DNA of 31,553 nt from CAZIKB01 sp964539665 (GTDB taxonomy: Bacteria; Zhuqueibacterota; Zhuqueibacteria; Oceanimicrobiales; Oceanimicrobiaceae). The notes beneath the pieces were generated by a model, which was given only the letters and a program-made list of their open reading frames with translations, ran no database searches and was not told the DNA's origin. Positions 24,157 through 31,517 of the stretch are shown one piece after another (the stretch's first letter is position 1; each line of letters begins with the position of its first letter). The position numbers were made by a program, and so were the translations under genes. Location: contig CAZIKB010000074.1 in NCBI GenBank assembly GCA_964539665.1, positions 1 through 31,553 of the forward strand. The letters are read 5' to 3'.

Positions 24157-24390
24157 ATGATTCTTTTAATCTCTAATTACAAAATGATTAATATAGAAAA
24201 TAACAATCACGAAAAAGAAACAAGTAAAAATGAAGAAAAGATATTCATTCATGCTTATCAATCCGCGGGAGCTTTAAAAAGTGAGATTAGAAATAGAATT
24301 ACTATGCATAATCAATTGAATAACAAAATTGATAAAATTTATAGTCAGGGCCCATATATTTATCTAATATTTAAAAATGAGGTATCATAA
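24157..24390 (+). CDS. Small unknown protein, first gene of the psp operon
   Basis: 77 codons, or 68 from an internal ATG at 24184. It lies between the sigma-54 promoter and pspA; its TAA overlaps the ATG of pspA by one base, so the two are translationally coupled. The sequence is polar at the N-terminus (ENNNHEKETSKNEEK), then IFIHAYQSAGALKSEIRNRI and QGPYIYLIFKNEV, with no membrane segment or signal. It is not PspB, PspC or any Psp protein I recognise. The ribosome site is poor. Position and coupling make it likely to be real; its function is unknown, possibly a soluble modulator of PspA or of the activator. Confidence 0.6.
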   Translation: MILLISNYKMINIENNNHEKETSKNEEKIFIHAYQSAGALKSEIRNRITMHNQLNNKIDKIYSQGPYIYLIFKNEVS

Positions 24391-25094
24391 TGAACTTACT
24401 TAAACGAATCTCGGAGCTCATTTCAGCTAATATAAACTATTTATTGGATGAGGCAGAGAACCCGGAAGTCATGATTAAACAAATTATTCGGGATATGGAA
24501 GAGAGCATTATTCAGCTACGCAGTGAAACAGTTCGAGCCATAGCACGTCAGAAACATTTGGAAAAGCAAATTCATGCAGCAACAGATCGGGGTAAAGAAT
24601 TTGAAGAAAAAGCCAAGCTTGCTTTGAATAATAAGGATGAAGAATTGACCAGATTGATTGTAACTAAAAAGCTGGATAATGCAAAGAGACGTGAAAAACT
24701 TCAAATGGAATTGCAGGAAGCTAAAGAATCGGTTAGAGATATTAAATCGGATTTAGCAAAATTAGAAGACCAGGCACAAGAAGCCAGACGTAAAAAAGAA
24801 GAATTGATACGTCGGAAACGAACGGCAGATGCGAAACTGAGAATCCAAAAAACCAAAGGCAAAGTGTCTGAAGCTTTTGACGCAGCTACCAGGACGGTCT
24901 TGAATTTTAATGAAACCCAAATGAATATTGATGCGTATGAAGAAGCTATTTCAAAAATGGAATCAGAAGCAGAAGCCTCAGAAGAATTATATAAAGTCAA
25001 TTCACAAAAAAACAACGAACTTGATAAACACATAAAAGACGATGCAATTGAAAAAGAGCTTGAAAGATTAAAGAAAGCACAGAAGAAAAGCTGA
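24390..25094 (+). CDS. pspA: PspA/IM30 family membrane-stress protein
   Basis: 234 residues with a typical PspA start (MNLLKRISELISANINYLLDEAENPEVMIKQIIRDMEES): an amphipathic membrane-binding helix followed by the conserved NPE...I..M motif. The rest is an almost continuous coiled coil (residues ~25-230). PspA forms ESCRT-III-like oligomers on the inner membrane to limit proton leakage, and it inhibits PspF when no stress is present. The ribosome site GAGGT lies inside the preceding small ORF. A hairpin at 25112-25139 follows the gene. It is transcribed from the sigma-54 promoter at 24100. Confidence 0.95.
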   Translation: MNLLKRISELISANINYLLDEAENPEVMIKQIIRDMEESIIQLRSETVRAIARQKHLEKQIHAATDRGKEFEEKAKLALNNKDEELTRLIVTKKLDNAKRREKLQMELQEAKESVRDIKSDLAKLEDQAQEARRKKEELIRRKRTADAKLRIQKTKGKVSEAFDAATRTVLNFNETQMNIDAYEEAISKMESEAEASEELYKVNSQKNNELDKHIKDDAIEKELERLKKAQKKS

Positions 25095-25111
25095 TGAACT
25101 CTAATATCTAT

Positions 25112-25139
25112 AAGCGCAGCAGCGTTATAATATGCGCTT
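25112..25139 (+). terminator. Stem-loop after pspA
   Basis: AAGCGCA (25112-25118) and TGCGCTT (25133-25139) form a perfect 7-bp stem with a 14-base loop, 18 bases after the pspA stop. No T-run follows, so it may be a weak or factor-dependent terminator, or a 3'-end stabiliser. Confidence 0.4.
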
Positions 25140-25153
25140 CAAACAAATTGTAG

Positions 25154-25217
25154 TGGATTGCTGGAGTAATGGATACATGGAAGCTCATGAGTCAATTACT
25201 CCGGCATTCCAATACTC
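25154..25217. repeat. Octamer-phased inverted repeat, locus C
   Basis: The left half has four consecutive 8-base units beginning TGGA (25154, 25162, 25170, 25178). The right half has 8-base units ending in CTC or TTC (25194-25217). The two halves are imperfect reverse complements (14 of 20 in the best-matched block). It lies between pspA and the DUF4178 gene. The unit resembles locus A at 7943-8033. Confidence 0.5.
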
Positions 25218-25292
25218 CACCGACTTTGAAGCTAAAGATTCCAAAACAATAACATTTATTTTCCATGAAACAAAGAATTGAAATGCAATGTG

Positions 25293-25321
25293 TTGACTTT
25301 TCAGTTGGATTTGTTTATATT
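25293..25321 (+). promoter_or_regulatory. Sigma-70 promoter before the DUF4178 gene
   Basis: TTGACT (25293-25298), exactly 17 bases, then TATATT (25316-25321): five of six matches in each box. The predicted start is near 25328, about 45 bases before ATG 25373. It would transcribe the downstream genes independently of the sigma-54 promoter. Confidence 0.65.
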
Positions 25322-25372
25322 TTTGAGAAGTGAAAGATCGAGCATTTACTTTTTTATAGGAGAATATCCAAT

Positions 25373-25918
25373 ATGGGGCTTAAGGATTTATTTAAGAAAA
25401 AAGAAGAGGATTTTGATCCTCTAAAAGATCTTGAATTGTCAAAGCTGCGTGTGGGCTTTTACCTGGATTACGATATGAAGACCTGGGAAGTCACGGGTTA
25501 CGTTAGATATGATTATGGGGAGGGGTACATTACCGATGAATGGGAGTTAACAACAGGTCGTGAAAAATGGTTTTTAGAGCGCTCTGAAGATGATGAAGTC
25601 GAATGGAATTTGTCGAAGAAATTGCCAATAGGGGCAATTGAAAGTGACATTCGTCAGTATATTATTGAGCATGAAGATCCACCAAATCAAATTGTTAGTA
25701 AAGGAAAAACCTATTATTTGGATGAATCCGGACCAGGAAAAATGCAGAAAAAAGGTGAAACAGCTAAGGAGTTCATTTATTGGGATTTTATAGACGAGGA
25801 AGACGAACATTTTTTAACCATCGAACAATGGGGTGAAACCGAATTCGAAGCTGCTGAAGGCTATTACGTTCAGGAGTATCAATTTACAGATATCTTGCCA
25901 GGTGAAATGAGCGACTGA
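25373..25918 (+). CDS. DUF4178 domain protein
   Basis: 181 residues, soluble, acidic, with no leader. The fold-like core LRVGFYLDYDMKTWEVTGYVRYDYGEGYITDEWELTTG and later WFLERSEDDEVEWNLSKKLPIG, TYYLDESGPGKM and FIYWDFIDEEDEHFLTIEQWGETEFEAAEGYYV fit the β-rich DUF4178 family. That family is repeatedly found with DUF350 proteins, spermidine-synthase-like enzymes and PspA relatives. AGGAGA precedes ATG 25373. The biochemical role is unknown. The acidic, aromatic surface could bind a cationic ligand such as a polyamine, but that is a guess. Confidence 0.78.
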   Translation: MGLKDLFKKKEEDFDPLKDLELSKLRVGFYLDYDMKTWEVTGYVRYDYGEGYITDEWELTTGREKWFLERSEDDEVEWNLSKKLPIGAIESDIRQYIIEHEDPPNQIVSKGKTYYLDESGPGKMQKKGETAKEFIYWDFIDEEDEHFLTIEQWGETEFEAAEGYYVQEYQFTDILPGEMSD

Positions 25919-26058
25919 ATTATGCTCCATTCATTTAGAGCAAATTCATATACGGAAAAATTTCGTGTGATTCATTCTGATATTATTAAAAAGGGTAAAT
26001 GTGGTTGATAATGATTAAAAATAATAAATTAATAAGAACCCAAAAGGAGAGTTCAAAC

Positions 26059-26778
26059 ATGATGAAAAAGAAAAACATTCTATGGTTGTTCTTGGCATTA
26101 TTTGTAGTATCCTGCGCGGCATCTTCCCCGCTTGGGAAAGTCAAAAGCCAATTGAACAAATATCCTGAGTATTCAATTATGCTGGAAGACATGAAAGAAG
26201 AAGGAAACTTCTTCAAAGACTATTATCATCGCTATAAAATAGTCTATGGTGAGAAATCTGGAGGCTCGGAAGAGTTGGAATACCAGAACGAGATAACCGA
26301 CTGGTATAAAGTGAAAAAGAAAGAATTCCAGAAATACTTCAATAATTTAGGTATGGTACTGGTTTCGAAGGGCAAGGATGGAAAAATCGATGATGTTCAG
26401 CATCCACCAGGCTACCAATATGTCGGCGACCAGCGTTATGGTACCTGGAAGCAAGATAGCAGTGGCAACTCGTTCTGGGAATTTTACGGCAAGTACGCTT
26501 TCTTCAGTCATATGTTTGGCATGTTTAGTCGACCCATTTATCGCTCGGATTGGGGTTCATACCGAGATTCCCGTTCACAAGGCAGACCTTACTACGGCTC
26601 AAATCGCCAATACGGCACAACTGGTGAGTACACGAAACGTACAAACAAAACATTTTTTGACCGACGCCAACAGAAAGAGTTAGCTCGAAAATCCCGCTTC
26701 ACTGAAAGAGTTAAACAAAGAGCCCGAAGAAGTAAAATGAGTGGGGCCCGGAGTCGCAGCGGTGGATTTGGTAAATAG
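26059..26778 (+). CDS. Lipoprotein with basic C-terminus and SGGFG tail
   Basis: The start is ATG 26059, eight bases after GGAGA; an in-frame upstream ATG at 25999 is rejected. The product is 239 residues. The leader MMKKKNILWLFLALFVVSC has lipobox VVSC with C19, followed by AAS. The middle region has GYQYVGDQRYGTW and WEFYGKYAFFSHMFG. The C-terminal ~60 residues are very basic (KELARKSRFTERVKQRARRSK) and end RSRSGGFGK. DUF1190 lipoproteins such as E. coli YgiB also carry a GGFG motif near the C-terminus, and YjfM of that family neighbours a PspA relative and a DUF350 protein in E. coli. Kinship is suggested, not shown. Probably a periplasm-facing partner of the DUF350 protein. Confidence 0.72.
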   Translation: MMKKKNILWLFLALFVVSCAASSPLGKVKSQLNKYPEYSIMLEDMKEEGNFFKDYYHRYKIVYGEKSGGSEELEYQNEITDWYKVKKKEFQKYFNNLGMVLVSKGKDGKIDDVQHPPGYQYVGDQRYGTWKQDSSGNSFWEFYGKYAFFSHMFGMFSRPIYRSDWGSYRDSRSQGRPYYGSNRQYGTTGEYTKRTNKTFFDRRQQKELARKSRFTERVKQRARRSKMSGARSRSGGFGK

Positions 26779-26842
26779 TTATTATAAAACAGTTCATGAA
26801 ATATTGGATCATAGCTAATAAATTGAGGAAATGGAGGATAAC

Positions 26843-27688
26843 ATGACTATAGATCAAGTTGTAACTGCTTTTATCTATCTGGTTGCAGTGTTTTTTTTGT
26901 TTTTTGTAGGTAAGTTTGTTTTTGATAAACTAAACAGAAGATTTGATTTACGTGCTCAATTAGTTAAAGAGGATAATTTTGCTGTTGCAATCGCCGTAGT
27001 TGGTTATTATCTCGGATTGGTATTTGCAATAGGTGGAATTCTGCTCGGCCCTTCCACGTACTGGCTGGACGACCTCATTGATATATTTTTTTACGGTATC
27101 ATCGCGATAGTCCTGTTAAATTTATCTGCTTTTATCAATGACAAAATCATTTTATATAAATTTGATAATGTTAAAGAAATAATCGATGATCGTAATGTCG
27201 GAACCGGTGTTATTCTGGCAGCAAATCATATTGCCACGGGTCTGATTATTTATGGAGCCATTTCAGGAGAAGGTGGTGATTTAATCACGGCATGTGTGTT
27301 TTGGATTTTAGGTCAAATTGCTTTGATTATAGCAAGTTTGATTTACAATTTGATCACCTCATTTGATGTTCATGATGAAATCGAAAAAGACAACGTGGCG
27401 GTTGGTGTTGCTTTTGCCGGTATGCTCATTGCAATGGGAAATGTGATCTGTGTTGGACTTAGCGGTGATTTTATTTCATGGAGCGTTAACTTAACTCAAT
27501 TTGGCGCTTTTGTTCTGTTTGGTTTGATACTGCTTCCTGTTTTACGCTTTGTCACAGATAAAATATTGCTGCCTGGCGAAAATCTTACCAAAGAATTGAT
27601 CCACCAGGAAACACCAAATGTAGGAGCTGGAGCCATCGAAGCATTTTCATATATTGCTGCTTCTTTTCTGCTCGGGTGGGTAATCTAA
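26843..27688 (+). CDS. Tandem DUF350 membrane protein (YjfL-like)
   Basis: 281 residues with about eight hydrophobic segments arranged as two copies of DUF350. The first copy starts near 'VKEDNFAVAIAVVGYYLGLVFAIGG' and the second near 'IEKDNVAVGVAFAGMLIAMGNVIC'. The duplicated motif [ED]xDNxAVxxAxxG is the family hallmark. ATG 26843 follows GGAGG by five bases; ATG 26831 would overlap that site. E. coli YjfL has one such unit and lies beside a PspA homologue. The function is unknown; its constant partnership with polyamine-type enzymes and stress proteins suggests a channel or an anchoring platform in the inner membrane. Confidence 0.88.
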   Translation: MTIDQVVTAFIYLVAVFFLFFVGKFVFDKLNRRFDLRAQLVKEDNFAVAIAVVGYYLGLVFAIGGILLGPSTYWLDDLIDIFFYGIIAIVLLNLSAFINDKIILYKFDNVKEIIDDRNVGTGVILAANHIATGLIIYGAISGEGGDLITACVFWILGQIALIIASLIYNLITSFDVHDEIEKDNVAVGVAFAGMLIAMGNVICVGLSGDFISWSVNLTQFGAFVLFGLILLPVLRFVTDKILLPGENLTKELIHQETPNVGAGAIEAFSYIAASFLLGWVI

Positions 27689-27708
27689 TATATTAACAGG
27701 AGTGTTAG

Positions 27709-28305
27709 ATGAGTTCAAAAACAATAAAACAATCCCTGCTCACCGACGAGGAATTTTATATTCTGGCAAAAGAAGGGCAAAAACAAGAACTAATTGACGG
27801 GGTAATGATTGTGGCTTCACCTACATTTATTCAACATAAAAATATTCACGGTTTTTTATTTACACTGTTAAGAACCTACGTTACTAAAAAGAACCTCGGA
27901 ATTGTTCTGGGTTCGCGTACACCTGTACGCTTTTCAAAGTATAATGTATTTGAACCAGACATTTCTTTCATTGCAAAGAAATATTCTTCCCAAATTAAAA
28001 AAACCTACATTGACGGGGCGCCTGATCTGGTTATTGAGACCACCGCTCCAAGCAGTTACGTGTTTGATACAGGTGTGAAAAAACAAAATTATGCAAAATA
28101 CGATGTTTTAGAATATTGGTTAATTGATCCGGATAAAAGAAAAGTAAGTTTTTACCAACTCAAAAATAATACCTGGGAAGAGACTCAACTAAATGATTCT
28201 GGTGTTTACTACTCCCCTGTTGTAGAAGGCTTCTGGGTGGATGTAAAATGGTTTTGGGATTTGCCGATCGAATTTGATATTATTCAAAAACTGCTTCAGG
28301 ATTGA
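27709..28305 (+). CDS. Uma2 family protein (DUF820, PD-(D/E)xK nuclease fold)
   Basis: 198 residues with family motifs in order: ELIDGVMI (27-34), FEPDISFI with D84, APDLVIETTAPSS with E110, a Lys pair at 124-125, and YDVLEYWLIDPDKRKV (131-145). Uma2 proteins have a restriction-endonuclease-like fold, and most have no assigned function; they multiply in some genomes. AGGAG precedes ATG 27709. It is embedded in the stress cluster with only 20 and 33 bases to its neighbours, so it is co-transcribed, although it is not an obvious part of the polyamine/PSP theme. It may be a passenger insertion. Confidence 0.88.
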   Translation: MSSKTIKQSLLTDEEFYILAKEGQKQELIDGVMIVASPTFIQHKNIHGFLFTLLRTYVTKKNLGIVLGSRTPVRFSKYNVFEPDISFIAKKYSSQIKKTYIDGAPDLVIETTAPSSYVFDTGVKKQNYAKYDVLEYWLIDPDKRKVSFYQLKNNTWEETQLNDSGVYYSPVVEGFWVDVKWFWDLPIEFDIIQKLLQD

Positions 28306-28338
28306 ATTATAGAATATATTATCGAGAGGATTGAATAA

Positions 28339-29946
28339 TTGCCAGAAAACGTTGTTACAAATTCTCCGCAATCTCGGGTTGGTGAACAGTCAACCAAAGA
28401 GAAACAACGTATTGATCGAAACTTTGTGCTCAAGGCCTGCATTTTTGCAACAGGTTTGGCCGGCATTGTGGCTGAATATGTACTGTCCACTTTGGCCAGT
28501 TATCTGCTTGGAAATGCCGTGTTGCAATGGACGCTCACTATTTCAATGATGTTATTTGCCATGGGACTCGGAAGTCGTTTGAGTAAACATTTCCGTGGAC
28601 CGTTGTTAGATCAATTTATAATTATAGAATTTGTCCTTTCAGCGCTGTGCGCCATTAGCGCCTCTTTGATATATTTTCTCTCAGCTTATATTCAGAATAT
28701 TGCGCCAATAATCTATCTGAATTCTGTTGCGATAGGGTTTTTGATTGGCCTGGAAATTCCGTTAGCAACCCGGCTCAATGATCATTTTGAAGAGCTGCGT
28801 GTGAATATCAGTTCAGTGATGGAAAATGATTATTACGGAGCGCTCATTGGCGGACTGCTTTTTGCGTTTGTTGCGCTTCCCCGGCTGGGTCTGACATACA
28901 CACCAATTGTTTTAGGCTCCATTAATTTTTTGGTCGCTTCAGCTTTATTTTTACGTTATCGGGGCAATCTGAAATTTAAAAAAACGCTGACAATTGTATT
29001 TATTTTCGTGCCTATCTTTCTCACTACTCTGGCTTTTATTGCGGAGCCCGTGTTGCTTTATGGCGAGCAGCAAAAGTATAAAGATCGGGTTATTTACCAG
29101 CAGCAAACGCCATATCAACGTATCGTAATAACCCAGTGGAAAAATGATTACTGGCTGTATTTGAATGGCAATGAACAATTCAGCAGTTATGATGAAGAAA
29201 GATACCATGAACCGCTTGTGCATCCGGCTATGAATATGAGTGTTTCGAGGCAAAACGTGTTAATATTGGGAGGAGGAGATGGGTTGGCCGTTCGGGAAGT
29301 ACTAAAATATCCAGAGGTGAAAAGCGTTGTTTTGGTCGATATTGATCCCGCCATGACGGAACTTGGTCGAAATCATCCTGTATTTTTAAAATTTAATAAA
29401 GGTGCATTGCTTGACTCCCGTGTCCGCACAGAAAACCGGGACGCGTATGTCTTTCTTATGGAAGACGACTTGCTGTATGATGTAATAATAATCGATCTTC
29501 CGGATCCAAAATCAGTTGAACTTGCCCGGCTTTATAGCCGGCAATTTTACCAGTTAGCGCTGCGCCATTTATCAAAAGGTGGAACGATTGTTACCCAGGC
29601 AACCAGTCCATTTTTCTCTAAAAATGCTTTTTTGTCTATATTGAAATCCATGCGTGCTACTGGAATCCCGGCAATTGCCTATCATAATCATATACCCACT
29701 TTGGGTGAATGGGGCTGGGTCTTAGGCATGAATGCACCTGATATGGAATCAAATGCTTTAAAAGAGAATTTATCCAAACCTGGATTTGATAATATTCAAA
29801 CGCGGTTTTTAAACAAAGAAGCTATTATCAGCATGCTTCACTTCGGTAAAGGCATTTTTGATCAGTATGAAGAGATCTCAGTAAATGACGAGCTTAATCT
29901 GTCGGTCTATCATTATTATCGAGATGGAGCATGGGACATTTATTAG
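28339..29946 (+). CDS. Membrane-anchored spermidine synthase-like aminopropyltransferase
   Basis: 535 residues starting at TTG 28339, eight bases after AGAGGA. The N-terminal ~235 residues hold six or seven membrane spans. The C-terminal domain has the spermidine-synthase layout: LYLNGNEQFSSYDEERYHEPLVHPA (273-297), AdoMet-fold motif LILGGGDGLAVRE (308-320), acidic D334 (VLVDIDP) and the catalytic-loop motif IIDLPDP with D386 and D389. Soluble homologues move an aminopropyl group from decarboxylated AdoMet to putrescine. The membrane fusion puts this chemistry at the inner membrane, and its true acceptor is uncertain. No AdoMet decarboxylase is in the window. It is co-transcribed with the DUF350 and K+ channel genes. 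Confidence 0.9.
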   Translation: MPENVVTNSPQSRVGEQSTKEKQRIDRNFVLKACIFATGLAGIVAEYVLSTLASYLLGNAVLQWTLTISMMLFAMGLGSRLSKHFRGPLLDQFIIIEFVLSALCAISASLIYFLSAYIQNIAPIIYLNSVAIGFLIGLEIPLATRLNDHFEELRVNISSVMENDYYGALIGGLLFAFVALPRLGLTYTPIVLGSINFLVASALFLRYRGNLKFKKTLTIVFIFVPIFLTTLAFIAEPVLLYGEQQKYKDRVIYQQQTPYQRIVITQWKNDYWLYLNGNEQFSSYDEERYHEPLVHPAMNMSVSRQNVLILGGGDGLAVREVLKYPEVKSVVLVDIDPAMTELGRNHPVFLKFNKGALLDSRVRTENRDAYVFLMEDDLLYDVIIIDLPDPKSVELARLYSRQFYQLALRHLSKGGTIVTQATSPFFSKNAFLSILKSMRATGIPAIAYHNHIPTLGEWGWVLGMNAPDMESNALKENLSKPGFDNIQTRFLNKEAIISMLHFGKGIFDQYEEISVNDELNLSVYHYYRDGAWDIY

Positions 29947-29968
29947 AGAGGTCGAATAATTTATAATT

Positions 29969-30997
29969 ATGCAGATATTTGACCGAGTTCTAAAAATTTT
30001 AAAGTTTATACAAAGAGAGAATCTTCATACGCTTCTTTTGATTGTAGTTGTTTTAATTTTATTTGGTACTCTGGGTCTGGCAATTTTCGAACCGAACATG
30101 ACGTGGATAAACGCGGTTTGGTGGAGCTTCGTGACATTAACTACGGTTGGTTATGGTGACATTTCACCAACCACCCTGGGCGGTCGAATTGTTGCCATTA
30201 TAATTATGATAATGGGCATTGGCATTTTAGGACTGTTCACTGCAACCATTGCAAGTATTTTTGTAGAAAAAAAGATGAAAGAGGATCGAGGCATGCGATC
30301 ATTTGATTTTGAAAACCACATTATAATTTGCGAATGGAATGAACGCGCACGGGAAATCATTCGTGAACTTCGAATGGATCATCGAATTGAAACAGCTCCG
30401 ATTGTATTAATTGCAGAAATTGAATCTAAACCCATCGATGATGATAATTTGTACTTTATTCAAGGCGGGATTACCGAAGAAAATTTGCAGCGGGCAAACC
30501 TGGAAAAAGCAAATACAGTCCTCATTTTAGGTGATGATGATGTGGACGCCAATGCCCGGGATGCCAAAGCTGTTTTAACCACGCTGACTGTTGAGACTTT
30601 AAATCCAGATGTCTACTCCATTGTGGAACTCGTAACTGAAGCTAACGTGAAACACTGCGAGCGCGCCAATGCTAATGAAATAATCGTAGGCAGTGAGTTC
30701 AGCAGTAAATTGATTTCGAGGGCGGCTCTCGATCATGGCATCTCGAAAGTCTTATCTGAATTATTAAGCTCGCGTTTTGGAAATGACTTGGTTAAAATTC
30801 CGGTTCCGGAGTCCTTGCAGGGGAAAAATTTTATGGATATTTTTACAGAAATGAAGCGGACAAATCAAAGCATAATTCTCGCCGTCCAAAAAGGCAATGC
30901 AGGCAGTGTGATATCAAATCCTCCAGTGGACTATAAGACAGAAGCCGGTGATTACTTAATTGTCATTTCAAAGGGAAAACCGAAATCACTGGTATAG
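29969..30997 (+). CDS. K+ channel with RCK (TrkA-N/TrkA-C) domains
   Basis: 342 residues: TM1 (~20-39), a pore helix with selectivity filter TTVGYGD (58-64), TM2 (~73-98), an RCK N-lobe (~115-235) and a TrkA-C-like lobe (~270-340). This is the MthK-type two-span channel plan. The Rossmann glycine motif is replaced: the first strand runs into CEWNERAREI instead of a GxGxxG loop, so NAD binding is unlikely and another ligand or ion may gate it. No good ribosome site lies directly before ATG 29969; translation may depend on coupling with the upstream gene 22 bases away. It probably tunes K+ flux or membrane potential during envelope stress. Confidence 0.92.
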   Translation: MQIFDRVLKILKFIQRENLHTLLLIVVVLILFGTLGLAIFEPNMTWINAVWWSFVTLTTVGYGDISPTTLGGRIVAIIIMIMGIGILGLFTATIASIFVEKKMKEDRGMRSFDFENHIIICEWNERAREIIRELRMDHRIETAPIVLIAEIESKPIDDDNLYFIQGGITEENLQRANLEKANTVLILGDDDVDANARDAKAVLTTLTVETLNPDVYSIVELVTEANVKHCERANANEIIVGSEFSSKLISRAALDHGISKVLSELLSSRFGNDLVKIPVPESLQGKNFMDIFTEMKRTNQSIILAVQKGNAGSVISNPPVDYKTEAGDYLIVISKGKPKSLV

Positions 30998-31031
30998 CAA
31001 TAACTGAGTTTCAATTGTTGAATCGATAAAA

Positions 31032-31400
31032 ATGAATATATTAAGCCGCATAATTAAAGTAATTAACTCTAATTTATCCGATCCTGATTCAGATAGGAAT
31101 TTGCAGGAAGATTTTGAATACACAAAAAATCATGACACTTTAGATGAATCCCAGTTCCAGCAAAATCGAGCTGACTACGATCCTGAAATTGCTGGCTATT
31201 ATGCTAATCTGGAACTGCCGTACGGCTCGGACCTGGATGCGGTTAGGGAATCCTGGAAGCGTCTGGTTAGAAAATATCATCCGGATTTGCATTCTACCGA
31301 TCCTAAAAAACGACACGTCGCCAATGAATTAACGCAGGGCTTGAATCGTGCGTACCAGGAGTTAGAAAACAGACTGGAAAAAGATGAATCTGAACAGTAG
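31032..31400 (+). CDS. Short J-domain (DnaJ-like) protein
   Basis: 122 residues with a polar N-terminus (1-54) and a J-domain at ~55-112 (AGYYANLELPYGSDLDAVRESWKRL...RAYQEL). The HPD motif is at 83-85 (KYHPDLH), needed to stimulate DnaK ATPase. It lacks the Gly/Phe, zinc-finger and substrate domains of DnaJ, so it is a specialised co-chaperone. It is the last gene of the co-directional run, 34 bases after the channel gene. The TAG stop lies in the palindrome TAGCGCGCTA (31398-31407). It may recruit DnaK to PspA or to another cluster product; this is inferred from position. Confidence 0.85.
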   Translation: MNILSRIIKVINSNLSDPDSDRNLQEDFEYTKNHDTLDESQFQQNRADYDPEIAGYYANLELPYGSDLDAVRESWKRLVRKYHPDLHSTDPKKRHVANELTQGLNRAYQELENRLEKDESEQ

Positions 31401-31407
31401 CGCGCTA

Positions 31408-31475
31408 AAGGATCGTGTTTAAAGTTAAAAGAACCAAAAAAGTTTGAAGTTTTTTGTTGAAAGTTAAGTATCAAT
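31408..31475. repeat. Low-complexity GTTnAAAG-type stretch
   Basis: After the J-domain gene the sequence repeats variants of GTTAAAAG, GTTTGAAG and GTTGAAAG at irregular spacing. It is a short, degenerate, purine-skewed tract with no coding content. Confidence 0.3.
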
Positions 31476-31517
31476 ATTCTATTAAATAATCTAAAGGCTT
31501 CTGCAAAATATACATAA

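Noticed and set aside
25154..25217. CRISPR-like array
   Set aside because: Units are 8 bases with no spacers and with inverted symmetry, and no cas genes are present.
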